64,000 nucleotides of DNA, from assembly GCF_016595675.1 (NCBI RefSeq), contig NZ_JAENJH010000002.1, positions 434,001 through 498,000 of the forward strand. Direction: 5' to 3'. How positions within the stretch are numbered: the stretch's first letter is position 1; each line of letters begins with the position of its first letter. Position numbers and translations under genes: made by a program. Below the pieces are notes generated by a model that did no database searches, was not told where the DNA came from, and worked only from the letters and a program-made list of their open reading frames with translations. This document shows, piece by piece, positions 51,691 to 59,463 of the stretch. The stretch is from Prauserella cavernicola. Its GTDB lineage: Bacteria; Actinomycetota; Actinomycetes; Mycobacteriales; Pseudonocardiaceae.

Positions 51691-54049
51691 CGCGACCCCG
51701 ATCACGAGGACCGTCGTCCTCGACGGGGAGGGAGTCGGGTGGCGTGCATTCCGAGCCTCGATTTGCGGGACTTTCACGGCACTCTCGGGACTTGCCAGTC
51801 CGACTCCCCGATCCCTGTTCACGCTGGCCAGAAGGGGGATTTTGCCTGGGGAGGCGGTTGGGGAGAACTCCCCGGCTCCCCGGTCGGTCCCCGTTCGCTT
51901 CCCCGTGCCGTTCGGGCTCCTCGGCACGAGCCCGGGCGGCCAGCGCGGCGGCGACGGCGTCGGCGCGGACAACCTTCACGCCGTGCGACTTGACCGGCTC
52001 CGCGCCAGCCTCGGACAGCACGGCAGACAGGTCGGTGAACGTCCAATCGTCGTACTCAGCGGGGTTGAGCGTGGCCAGCCGAACGAGCACGGTTTGTGTG
52101 CGCACGCGGGCTTCTCCGTTCAGCACGTGCGTGATGTCGGCCAACGGGTCGACCGGCTCCGCCTCGTCCTCCTCTGCCGTCGCGGTGATCGTGCGCCCAT
52201 TCTCGACCACCTGCGCCAGCGCGCGGGCGACGATCGGTGACACGAGGTCGAGGCCGTCTTCGAAGGGCACGTAGAACGTGCGGACCAGCTCCCATGCCTC
52301 GTCGGTGACCCCGACCGCTACGCAGGTGCCCCGGTCGGTCTTCATCCGCAACTCGGTCGCCCGGATGCCCGCGCGGTACTTGCCCGCGCCGAGTAGCCCG
52401 TCGTTGGCGATGTGGTCGGCGACGGCGAACGCGACGCCGCAGGAGACGTTGCGGGTGATCTCCTTCGGGATGCTGTCCTTCGTCGGCGACTGCGTCGCGA
52501 GTAGCAGGATGATTCCGTACTTGCGGCCTCGCTTGATCAGCCGGACGGCCAACTCCTCAGCCTGCTTGCCGTACTTCCTGTGCTGGAACAGCTCGTGACA
52601 CTCGTCTATGGCCGCGACCAGCGGATGCAGGCCGAGCCCTGCCCTGTCGGCGAGCTTGCGCGACACCTTCGGCGGCTGTCCCGGCTGCGCACCGAGTGTC
52701 CGGCCGCGTCGCTCCATCTCCTCGGTCAACTCGCTCAGCGCTTGCACCGCGTCGGCCGCAACCTTGTCGTCCATGCCCATTCGGTAGCGGGTCAGCCGTG
52801 GCCGCAGCGGCTCGAAGTCCGGACTCTCTCCCATCACGAACACCCACAGCTCCGCTGTCGAGTCGAGCGCGGCGCCCAACGTCAGCGTCCGGAGTGCCGA
52901 GGTCTTGCCCTGCCCCGGTCGGCCGCCGATCAGCCAGTTGGCCTCGAACAATGGTGCATTGATGATCAGGCCACGTTGCGTGAGGCCGAACGGCACGCCA
53001 TCGAAGAGGTCCACCGTCCCGTCGTGCAGCAACGGCCAATCGCCCGCACCGCCACCGAGGCTGCCCTTGTCGGCAATCCAGAGGTCCAGAACGCCGTCCT
53101 CGTCGGCCTTGGTCGGCCACGTCTCCAGCGCCGCGCGCCCGAGGTTCGCGGCCAGCGTGTCTCGGCGATCGGCCACCATTCCGGCTGTCACCCCGAGGGG
53201 AAGGCGTACCCGCGCGAACGTGCCGTCTCCGTCCTTGCGCGGTGCGATCAGGTACACCAACTGCCCGCCGTCTTTGAAGAACGCGTTCAACGGCGCGATC
53301 CCGAGATGAGCCAAGGCGCGCGAGATCATGCGCTCGTCTACCCATGAGTCCGCGTCGTCACGGTCGGGCTGGGTGAGCCACCCGGCGCCGGGTGTGCGGT
53401 CTCTGCCTTCCCACACCGCCGCGACCAACCAACCGACCGGACCCACCACGAGCAGCCACGGCGCCACCAGCCGGATTGCCGCGCCGAGGAAGTCCCGGAC
53501 CTCGTAGACCACGACGAGCCAGCGCGGCATGTCCGCCCGGTCGAACAGCATCTCGAACAACGCCAGCACCACCAACAGTGCCAACGCCACAGCCGCGCCG
53601 ATCACCGACCGTCGCAAAGCAATGCCGAGCTTGGCCCACCGCGTCTTCGCGTCTGCGCGGATGGCCTCCTGCGCCTCCCGACGAGCCTGCGGGTCGCCGG
53701 CCAGCCGTGCGGCTCGAACGTCCGCGCGTAGGTCACCATGCGTGGCCCACGTCCACGCCTTGCCGATCCAGCGGCCATGGCCGCGCACCATGAACCACAG
53801 CAGCCGACCCACATCCCGTGGCAACTTCCGCAGCCGATAGGCCAGCACCGAACGCCACCGCGCCGTACGCTCCGACTCCCGCACCCGACGCAGCACGTAG
53901 CCCGTGCACTCAACAGCCAGGCGCCGGATAACCGGCCCACGTGGACGGTCAACGGCCTCACTGTCCTCGTGCGACACCAGTTCCGCGTCGTACACCTTCG
54001 GAATCAGCTCGCCGCCCTGTTCCTGGCCGTGCTCACTCTGCGAGGTCAT
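51680..54049 (-). CDS. FtsK/SpoIIIE-type DNA translocase (TraB-like transfer protein)
   Basis: A 789-residue motor protein. The N-terminal part has a soluble segment, then about two to four transmembrane helices (near 120-200); the FtsK/SpoIIIE ATPase follows with Walker A IGGRPGQGKTSALRTL near residue 375 and Walker B LVAAIDECHELF near 475, plus LLATQSPTKDSIP as the Q-motif. The C-terminal 130 residues are disordered with a winged-helix-like piece (TVLVRLATLNPAEYDDWTF). Such proteins pump double-stranded DNA between mycelia in actinomycete conjugation. ATG 54049 overlaps the preceding stop (ATGA). Confidence 0.9.
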   Translation of the reverse strand: MTSQSEHGQEQGGELIPKVYDAELVSHEDSEAVDRPRGPVIRRLAVECTGYVLRRVRESERTARWRSVLAYRLRKLPRDVGRLLWFMVRGHGRWIGKAWTWATHGDLRADVRAARLAGDPQARREAQEAIRADAKTRWAKLGIALRRSVIGAAVALALLVVLALFEMLFDRADMPRWLVVVYEVRDFLGAAIRLVAPWLLVVGPVGWLVAAVWEGRDRTPGAGWLTQPDRDDADSWVDERMISRALAHLGIAPLNAFFKDGGQLVYLIAPRKDGDGTFARVRLPLGVTAGMVADRRDTLAANLGRAALETWPTKADEDGVLDLWIADKGSLGGGAGDWPLLHDGTVDLFDGVPFGLTQRGLIINAPLFEANWLIGGRPGQGKTSALRTLTLGAALDSTAELWVFVMGESPDFEPLRPRLTRYRMGMDDKVAADAVQALSELTEEMERRGRTLGAQPGQPPKVSRKLADRAGLGLHPLVAAIDECHELFQHRKYGKQAEELAVRLIKRGRKYGIILLLATQSPTKDSIPKEITRNVSCGVAFAVADHIANDGLLGAGKYRAGIRATELRMKTDRGTCVAVGVTDEAWELVRTFYVPFEDGLDLVSPIVARALAQVVENGRTITATAEEDEAEPVDPLADITHVLNGEARVRTQTVLVRLATLNPAEYDDWTFTDLSAVLSEAGAEPVKSHGVKVVRADAVAAALAARARAEEPERHGEANGDRPGSRGVLPNRLPRQNPPSGQREQGSGSRTGKSRECRESPANRGSECTPPDSLPVEDDGPRDRGRDGP

Positions 54050-54375
54050 CGGCGACCACCCCGCCGCACGTCCACCGTGGTCACGGTCAACGACCGAGTG
54101 AGCGTGTACGACGAGAACAACGCCGGAAGCCCCAAGGCCGCCACCCTCAGCGCCCAGTGCGCACCGGGATAGGTCAACGCAAGCCACTGCACACCCGCGA
54201 TCAACCCGGCACCGGCCACAACTCGGCCGGTCAACGACAACAGCCGTGCGCCCGAGCGCGCCGCGTCAGCCGCCGCCTTTGCGCGCCTGGCAGATGCCCG
54301 CCATACCCACAGCAGCAGCACCAGGACGGCCAGCGCCGCGAGCAGCTGCGTCGGAGTGAGATTGAGGTCGTTCAT
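54046..54375 (-). CDS. Three-helix membrane protein of the transfer operon (Spd-like)
   Basis: A 109-residue protein with a GAGAGGTGG ribosome binding site and hydrophobic helices at about 8-26, 47-66 and 73-92. It lacks a recognisable domain, but small membrane proteins at this position in actinomycete elements and plasmids are often spread (Spd) proteins, which assist movement of DNA within the recipient mycelium. Start and stop overlap both neighbours by 4 bp. Confidence 0.72.
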   Translation of the reverse strand: MNDLNLTPTQLLAALAVLVLLLWVWRASARRAKAAADAARSGARLLSLTGRVVAGAGLIAGVQWLALTYPGAHWALRVAALGLPALFSSYTLTRSLTVTTVDVRRGGRR

Positions 54376-54710
54376 TGCAGCCCACCTCTCCGGCGCAACA
54401 GCCACGCCAGGTGGGCGGCCTCGTGCTCGACCTCGTCCAGCAGGCCCCACTCATCGAGTTTCGCGCCACCAGTCGTGCGGAACTCCCATTCCAGACACTC
54501 ACGCCGCACAGGGCAGCTGGCACACAGCGGAGCAACCAACGCCCGGTCTGCTCGGGCGTCGCCGGTCCACTCGGGCTCGTCGGTGGCTGCGTTGATCCAC
54601 AGGCACACCCCACGGCGCGCGACCAGGCCCGCCAAGACATCCGTCGGCGCTTGCGCGAGGTGATCCAGACCGGCAACGACCTCGGCAAGGCTCTCCTCTT
54701 CGTAGTTCAT
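54372..54710 (-). CDS. WhiB-like iron-sulfur regulator
   Basis: A 112-residue protein with the four-cysteine pattern of Wbl proteins: one Cys in RRGVCLWIN, then CASCPVRREC (C-x2-C-x5-C), which binds a [4Fe-4S] cluster. The following DEWGLLDE is a variant of the G-V/I-W-G-G turn. It has an unusually long C-terminus with ARLAWLLRRRGGLQ-like basic ending (about 95-112), which may contact DNA. Wbl proteins act with the principal sigma factor. It sits inside the transfer operon with 4-bp overlaps on both sides. Confidence 0.86.
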   Translation of the reverse strand: MNYEEESLAEVVAGLDHLAQAPTDVLAGLVARRGVCLWINAATDEPEWTGDARADRALVAPLCASCPVRRECLEWEFRTTGGAKLDEWGLLDEVEHEAAHLAWLLRRRGGLQ

Positions 54711-54913
54711 CGCTGCCCCCTCTCGCCGGGCAGAGGCAACAGCCGAGCGAGCGCGTGCGCAGGCACGACCAGCCGGGAACGACGGCGAACGGTAGGCAGC
54801 ACTCCTACCCTGATCAGCCGGTGAACCTCCGAACGCGAAACGCCCAGAATCCACGCGGCTTCCCTGACTGAAGAGACACCGGAAAACCCGGCGTCAAACT
54901 TTTTGGTTTCCAT
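54707..54913 (-). CDS. Excisionase-like MerR-type DNA-binding protein
   Basis: A 68-residue protein that is essentially one winged-helix domain: SSVREAAWILGVSRSEVHRLI then GVLPTVRRRSRLVVPAHALARLL. This is the excisionase/helix-turn-helix_17 pattern that reads a DNA site and bends it. It is the first gene of the operon leading to the WhiB-like and FtsK-type genes, so it could be both the recombination directionality factor for the serine integrase and a local regulator. Confidence 0.8.
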   Translation of the reverse strand: METKKFDAGFSGVSSVREAAWILGVSRSEVHRLIRVGVLPTVRRRSRLVVPAHALARLLPLPGERGQR

Positions 54914-54931
54914 TTGAACGTGATCCTTTGC

Positions 54932-54966
54932 TCGATTTCAGCCCGTCGGACGCGGGCCTAAATCGA
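54932..54966. promoter_or_regulatory. Imperfect dyad upstream of the excisionase operon
   Basis: CGATTTCAGCCCG and CGGGCCTAAATCG are inverted repeats matching at 11 of 13 positions, about 20-50 bp before the excisionase start. It is a possible operator or Xis-binding site. The 185-bp gap 54914-55098 is otherwise AT-rich and shows no gene. Confidence 0.5.
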
Positions 54967-55044
54967 GTAAAAGACGAAACAAGCGGCGACCTTGCGCGTG
55001 TTCTGAATAACTTCTATGCGCGCGAAGAATATAGCCAGAAGCAG

Positions 55045-55073
55045 GCGCCGCGCATATCAAATATGCGCGGCGC
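55045..55073. terminator. Perfect 13-bp hairpin, with CGCGCATAT/ATATGCGCG arms
   Basis: GCGCCGCGCATAT (55045-55057) and its exact inverse (55061-55073) flank a CAA loop, 26 bp downstream of the creatininase-family stop. It could end that transcript. Its arms also contain the TATGCGCG motif found in the operator at 57239. Confidence 0.65.
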
Positions 55074-55098
55074 TCATAGAACAGAAAGTCAGGTCAGG

Positions 55099-55803
55099 CT
55101 ATTCAGTAAGAACTTCCAACGTCGCGGCGAACGATTGGACGAGACTGTCGAGCGCGTCAGCCCCCTTCGTCGCAGTCGCCAGCGACGGGCGGCCGATGAT
55201 TCCTCGCGTGGTGTAGCCCTGCATGCCTGTGACGAGCAGGTGCGGCCTGTCGGCCGCTTCGTGATCGCTGTCCTTGTATGTCTGCCCGACGAGCTCGGGG
55301 TGCTCGTTCAGGAGGATGGACGTCTCCCACTCGCCGCCGTGCATGTCCTCGCTCACGCCGGTCTCCATACCCGCATGCCGACGCGCCGCTTCAACATCTC
55401 GACGTCCGGGGAACAGGGCGAGCCTGCGCGCCGACACATTCGCTTCCTGCACGATGTTGGACAGCACGTAGTTGCCGCCGTGTCCGTTCACGAGCACGAG
55501 GTGCCGCACTGACGACCGTTCAAGGGACGCCTGCACGTCACCGATGATGTTGATCAACGTTCGTGAACTCAGGCTAACAGTGCCCGCGAAACCCTCGTGT
55601 TCATGCGAGCACGAGAAGGTGACCGGGGCCAGCGTGAGCACGTTGTACGCAGCCGCCAGTTTGTTCGCGATCACGCACGCTATAACCGTGTCGGTCGTGA
55701 GTGGGAGATGATTCCCGTGCTGTTCGAAGCTTCCGACAGGAAGAATGGCAACGGAAGCACCGCGGTCAGCAACATCATACGTCGTCGCGGTCGTGAACAG
55801 CAT
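55099..55803 (-). CDS. Creatininase-family metal-dependent amidohydrolase
   Basis: A 234-residue enzyme of the creatininase/MftE family. The metal-binding motifs are intact: LPVGSFEQHGNHLPLTTDT (Glu, His, Asp), LVNGHGGN and MHGGEWETS. The substrate is unknown; family members act on creatinine, formamidopyrimidines or modified peptides. ATG 55803 has GAAAGGG upstream and starts 10 bp after the XRE/TPR regulator, so both form an operon. Confidence 0.88.
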   Translation of the reverse strand: MLFTTATTYDVADRGASVAILPVGSFEQHGNHLPLTTDTVIACVIANKLAAAYNVLTLAPVTFSCSHEHEGFAGTVSLSSRTLINIIGDVQASLERSSVRHLVLVNGHGGNYVLSNIVQEANVSARRLALFPGRRDVEAARRHAGMETGVSEDMHGGEWETSILLNEHPELVGQTYKDSDHEAADRPHLLVTGMQGYTTRGIIGRPSLATATKGADALDSLVQSFAATLEVLTE

Positions 55804-55813
55804 CGATTCCCTT

Positions 55814-57166
55814 TCATGTGCGCAGCGACCGAACTTGCCTTTCAAGTCGGCGGGCCTGCTCGTCCGCACCGATCGCCGCGAGAATACCAGGAATTTTCGC
55901 TAGTTGATCTTCGGTGCGCGACGATTTCGTTTCGCGCGCGATTCCTAACGCCCGGTCAGCAACGATCAACGCGTTGTCAACCTGACCATCTGTCGCATGC
56001 GCGACGGCGAGCCTGGCGAGGCACAGGCCCAAGTCACGGCGAAACTCCGGCTTCCAGCGGACCAGGCTGTCTTGAAGCGTGTTGATCGCCTCGTTGGCCT
56101 GCCCGAGCTCAACCCAGCAATGCGCCGCTTCCATCTCGATGTACTCAGGCGTGCAGTACCCCGTGAGGTCGACCTCGGAATCCGCCACGCGCCGTTCCGC
56201 GAACACGTGTGCCTGGTCGATGGCGTCGGCGCAAAGCTTCGCCTCACCCAGCTGCGCCAGCGCGTGCGCACGCTGACGTAGGGCAACCGCTCGATACCCC
56301 GGCGGAAGCTGCGAGGCCTGCTCCAGCGCCGAGTCCGCGAGCCTCAAGGCCAGGTCGGAGCGCTTCGCGTCGGTCGCGATGTTGCTGCGCCGCATGAGCA
56401 CGTAGGAGGCCAGCGTGTCGTCGGAGGCCTCCTGTGCATAGTCCAGCGCGACGCTGGACATCTGCATGGCGCTGTCGAGCTGCCCTGTGTCCTGGTAGGC
56501 CCACCCAGCGAACTCGGCATAACGAGCGCCTACGTAGAGCAGCTGTTGACGATCTTTACCGCTGGCGTCCGCCAGCAGAGTCTCCACATAGCGCAGCTGC
56601 AACGGCATCAGGTCCAGCACCGATTGCGGACCGACGAGGTTGTCTGTGCTTGAGTACTGGTCCAGCGTACGCAGAAGCATGTCAGCCAGCGCCGAGTCCG
56701 TATGCATGCTCGTGGCCGCGACCACCGGACCGTCAGGCAACGCGAACACATCCGTGGAGCGCTGAGCAGGCACGTCGGCAGTCTCGGGCAGCGAGAACCA
56801 CAGCAGCTCCGGCGGCATCTTGAGGGCCTGCGCAAAGTGCACGAGCTTGTCCAGCGCGTCGACCTTGTTGCGGCCCGACTCGATACGGCTGAGCTGCGAC
56901 TGCGTCACCGTGCCAAGCCAACGGCTGACGGTCTCCTGCGGCAGCGCCCGGTGACCGTGAGCGGGGTGATACCGGTAAGCGCGCAGAACCGCGCCCATGT
57001 CACGTGTCGCGAACGCGTCTCGCATCTGGTCCGTGTGCCAGAAGTCCGTCCCGAACTCGGGCGCGTGATCCGATCCGATGCCGCTGGCCTGCCGACAGGG
57101 CGCGCAGATACTAACCCGGCTCTCGCGCGCAAGGCGACTACCGCAGCGCATGCAGTACCGGCCCAT
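55814..57166 (-). CDS. Zinc-ribbon XRE regulator with TPR-like sensor domain
   Basis: A 450-residue regulator. The N-terminus has two CxxC knuckles (RYCMRCGSRL and ICAPCRQ). A helix-turn-helix of XRE type follows (LPQETVSRWLGTVTQSQLSRIESG), and the remainder (about 170-450) is a set of TPR-like helical repeats, including LASYVLMRRSNIATDAKRSD. Such proteins sense a small peptide or ligand through the repeats. I chose ATG 57166, eight bases after GGGAGGGGG. Divergent to the small XRE gene across an operator-like palindrome. Confidence 0.83.
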   Translation of the reverse strand: MGRYCMRCGSRLARESRVSICAPCRQASGIGSDHAPEFGTDFWHTDQMRDAFATRDMGAVLRAYRYHPAHGHRALPQETVSRWLGTVTQSQLSRIESGRNKVDALDKLVHFAQALKMPPELLWFSLPETADVPAQRSTDVFALPDGPVVAATSMHTDSALADMLLRTLDQYSSTDNLVGPQSVLDLMPLQLRYVETLLADASGKDRQQLLYVGARYAEFAGWAYQDTGQLDSAMQMSSVALDYAQEASDDTLASYVLMRRSNIATDAKRSDLALRLADSALEQASQLPPGYRAVALRQRAHALAQLGEAKLCADAIDQAHVFAERRVADSEVDLTGYCTPEYIEMEAAHCWVELGQANEAINTLQDSLVRWKPEFRRDLGLCLARLAVAHATDGQVDNALIVADRALGIARETKSSRTEDQLAKIPGILAAIGADEQARRLERQVRSLRT

Positions 57167-57238
57167 ATGCACCCACCCCCTCCCGTGGTGGCCCGTGCTG
57201 GTCCTGCGTCGCCCAGTGTAACTCCTGGTCAGCGTCCG

Positions 57239-57271
57239 TATGCGCGTCGCGCATAGAAGTCATGCGCGACG
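57239..57271. promoter_or_regulatory. TATGCGCG palindrome between divergent regulators
   Basis: TATGCGCGTCGCGCATA (57239-57255) is a perfect 17-bp palindrome centred on a T, and another half-site, CATGCGCGACG, follows at 57261-57271. Located between divergent regulator genes, it is a likely operator. Similar TATGCGCG half-sites occur at 55016 and in the hairpin at 55045-55073. Confidence 0.6.
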
Positions 57272-57340
57272 AGGGCTTCTCTGGCCTTGCCACGACCATA
57301 ACGTTCCCCGCGTTCGACCAAGCGAGAAGGGATACGGCGG

Positions 57341-57745
57341 ATGGCCAGTCACGATGTCGTCGATATTCACCGCCGCGCGCTGTCCGACTATCGAATAGCC
57401 CTCGGACTCGAACTCCGGGACCGACGGCAGCGCGCCGGGTATTCGTTCGATCAACTCGCCTCGCGGTGCCGTATCCCCGCCGAGACGTTGCGCGCTTACG
57501 AGAAGGGCTCCTCACTCCCACAGCTCGTACGCACCGACAGCATCGGCAAGGCGTACGGCGAAGGCATGTTCGGTCCGTTAGTGGGCGCTGCCCGGTACGT
57601 CTACCGCGCGGCTGGCCAGCAAGCGCCAACGCCAGCGACGACACAACCCATCACGCTCGCGCTCTACTCGCTGCTGTTCTACGGCGGGGTCACGCCCGAC
57701 CAACTCCGCGAGCTGGACCTCTCCCTCGATTTCACGGACGACTGA
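57341..57745 (+). CDS. Small XRE-family regulator
   Basis: A 134-residue protein with one N-terminal helix-turn-helix (LELRDRRQRAGYSFDQLASR and IPAETLRAYEKGSSLPQL, about 25-65) and a C-terminal helical part (about 85-134). AGAAGGG lies before ATG 57341. It is divergent from the zinc-ribbon regulator and followed by the two small Cys-rich genes. Confidence 0.8.
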   Translation: MASHDVVDIHRRALSDYRIALGLELRDRRQRAGYSFDQLASRCRIPAETLRAYEKGSSLPQLVRTDSIGKAYGEGMFGPLVGAARYVYRAAGQQAPTPATTQPITLALYSLLFYGGVTPDQLRELDLSLDFTDD

Positions 57746-57746
57746 C

Positions 57747-58151
57747 ATGGCGACAACGAGAGCAACACGCCACCCGCGCTACACCACGTGGTTCCTGTGC
57801 GTCCTCGACGGCCACGATCACGCCGTCGAGGACGAGGCGTTCGCCGCTGGTCGAGCGCACGGCACCGGTGAGTATCGCGCCGTCTGTGGCCACATGGTCG
57901 CGGTATCGGCGGCCATCGTCCCGAACGGCCCACCCTGTCGCGCGTGCCTCGCAGCTCTCAGCGAGCCCGCCACGGTCCCGATACCTCGAAAGGTCCACCG
58001 GCACGAGCGAAGCGGCATCGTGCGTCGCCTGCTGGGCCATGTGGCCCCCACTCCGACCGAGCGGTCGGAGTCAAGCCCTGGCGGGAGCGAGCAGCACAGC
58101 TCCCCGGCGTTCGCTCCCGCCGGGCTCCACCGGACGGAGCCCAGCGCATGA
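57747..58151 (+). CDS. Small Cys-rich protein with PCxxC zinc motif
   Basis: A 134-residue soluble protein. Candidate metal ligands are in YRAVCGHMVAVSAA and GPPCRACLAAL (C-G then P-C-x2-C), followed by a Ser/Pro-rich tail. The same pattern occurs in the next gene. Function unknown. It overlaps that gene's start by 4 bp (ATGA). Confidence 0.68.
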   Translation: MATTRATRHPRYTTWFLCVLDGHDHAVEDEAFAAGRAHGTGEYRAVCGHMVAVSAAIVPNGPPCRACLAALSEPATVPIPRKVHRHERSGIVRRLLGHVAPTPTERSESSPGGSEQHSSPAFAPAGLHRTEPSA

Positions 58152-58489
58152 ACGACGGCGTGATGCTCGCGCGCCCCGCCCACGGCGTCGTCAGCGAGAC
58201 CCAGCGCGTCACCCACGTGTTCCCGCTACCGGACACGGCAACGCCACCACGGCGCATCACGGCCTTGTGTGGCGCCTCGTTCGGCCCAGGGCAGCTACTC
58301 CGGCTCGACAACCCCACCGGCATGCCCTGCGAACGCTGCCTCGCACGCACCCCACAGCAAGACGGCGAACCGATCTCGTCTGGTCAACGGCTGGACGAGA
58401 TCGAACAAGCCGTCCACAGCCTGCAAACACAGGTCGACGGGATCAAGACCGCGCTCGCCGCGCTCACCGACAACCACGGCGACCCGTAG
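58148..58489 (+). CDS. Small Cys-rich protein with PCxxC zinc motif and C-terminal helix
   Basis: A 113-residue protein. ITALCGASFGPGQLL and GMPCERCLART repeat the C-G...P-C-x2-C pattern of the previous product, and the C-terminus (about 80-110) is one long amphipathic helix (LDEIEQAVHSLQTQVDGIK), possibly a coiled coil. Function unknown. Confidence 0.68.
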   Translation: MNDGVMLARPAHGVVSETQRVTHVFPLPDTATPPRRITALCGASFGPGQLLRLDNPTGMPCERCLARTPQQDGEPISSGQRLDEIEQAVHSLQTQVDGIKTALAALTDNHGDP

Positions 58490-58694
58490 CGACCGCACAG
58501 AGACCGCGCGGATGGCGTCAACGGGTCTATGCGGCAGTACGGTCCGCGCTCCTTTCGCCCGAAGTACGCCCACGATCCCCCGGGGACACGGGGGTAGGCG
58601 TAGCTGCGCCATCCGCGCCCCCATCGGCGGGCCGCCACAGTACGGCGAACCACGACCACCCATAGCGACCGAACACCGAGTTGAGAGGGAAGCG

Positions 58695-58955
58695 ATGGCC
58701 TCGCATGAAGAGACGCTGGCAGCACTGCACAACGCGTCGGGCAGGTGCAACGACATTCAAGGCGGCATCCTGGCCCAAGCGCAGGAAGTGGACAACATCC
58801 TGCAACAACTCCTCGCCGCGCTCGGCAACACCGAGGTCGGCAACATGCTTCACGGGCAAGCAGCGCAGGCCAAGGAAGCTCTCGGCACCGCCTCGGCGGC
58901 CATGGCGCAGCTCCGGGAGGGCGTCGACGCCACCCTGCAACGATTTCAAGGCTGA
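58695..58955 (+). CDS. WXG100-like helical domain, N-terminal part of the split deaminase toxin
   Basis: An 86-residue frame from ATG 58695 with a GAGAGGGA ribosome binding site. It forms two helices (about 3-45 and 52-84) with the feel of type VII secretion hairpins (ALHNASGRCNDIQGG, LAALGNTEVGNMLHGQAAQA) but without the WxG turn. It ends at TGA 58953-58955, where the deaminase frame (+1) continues without a start codon of its own. In comparable actinomycete toxins such a domain precedes the deaminase in one chain. The 205 bp before it (58490-58694) hold no gene I can support. Confidence 0.75.
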   Translation: MASHEETLAALHNASGRCNDIQGGILAQAQEVDNILQQLLAALGNTEVGNMLHGQAAQAKEALGTASAAMAQLREGVDATLQRFQG

Positions 58956-59463
58956 GCAGGGAACCAGCGCACCCACTGCGAGTCAGGAACGGTCGACTCC
59001 GCAGGACATCATCCGCAACCGGCACGGCGACCGCTACCCGATCGAAGCAGCACCCATCCCCGAGAGACTTCCGCCCCGGGTCCGCAGGGGCGAGGCCAAC
59101 CCCCGGCTCGTCGCGTTCCCCGAACTCGGCGGAAGAAAACTCGGACACATCACGCCCGACCGTGACGACCCGTGGACCGGCGAGGCACGAACCGAGCTGG
59201 TCAAGCGAGGAATCCCGAACGCCGTTGCCCGGCGACTGGCCAACCACGTCGAAATGAAGACAGCCACGATGATGATCAGACTCGGTGAACGACACGGAAG
59301 GCTCACCCTCAACCACGCTCCATGCGGGTCGGAACCGGGAGCGACGGGCGGCTGTCACGAGTACCTACCCGATATCCTCCCGGCGGGGTTCTCGCTGACC
59401 GTGCTCGGCACAGACGTCAACGGCACACCGTTCAAGCGCACCTACAAGGGGACAGCACCATGA
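58954..59463 (+). CDS. DddA-like (SCP1.201-type) double-stranded DNA deaminase domain, +1 frame relative to its N-terminus
   Basis: About 169 codons. The catalytic core is HVE (59245-59253; zinc His and proton-shuttling Glu) and PCG with a further Cys (59323-59325 and 59353-59355), followed by LPDILPAGFSLTVLGTD, the SCP1.201-like deaminase signature. These domains convert cytosine to uracil in DNA and serve as interbacterial toxins. The frame has no ATG, GTG or TTG between the hairpin stop and HVE, so it must be joined to 58695-58955 by +1 frameshifting or it is broken by a 1-bp change. The stop overlaps the immunity gene by 4 bp. Confidence 0.82.
   Translation, partial: EQGTSAPTASQERSTPQDIIRNRHGDRYPIEAAPIPERLPPRVRRGEANPRLVAFPELGGRKLGHITPDRDDPWTGEARTELVKRGIPNAVARRLANHVEMKTATMMIRLGERHGRLTLNHAPCGSEPGATGGCHEYLPDILPAGFSLTVLGTDVNGTPFKRTYKGTAP

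Noticed and set aside
54928-55512. Plus-strand frame starting TTG 54928
   Set aside because: Most of it is antisense to the creatininase-family gene, there is no ribosome binding site, and it reads through two hairpin-like repeats.
58681-59463. Deaminase translated from TTG 58681 or ATG 58705 in its own frame
   Set aside because: The first 90 residues would be a basic, Trp/Arg/Ser-rich sequence unlike any domain, while the overlapping frame encodes a well-formed helical hairpin with a good ribosome binding site.
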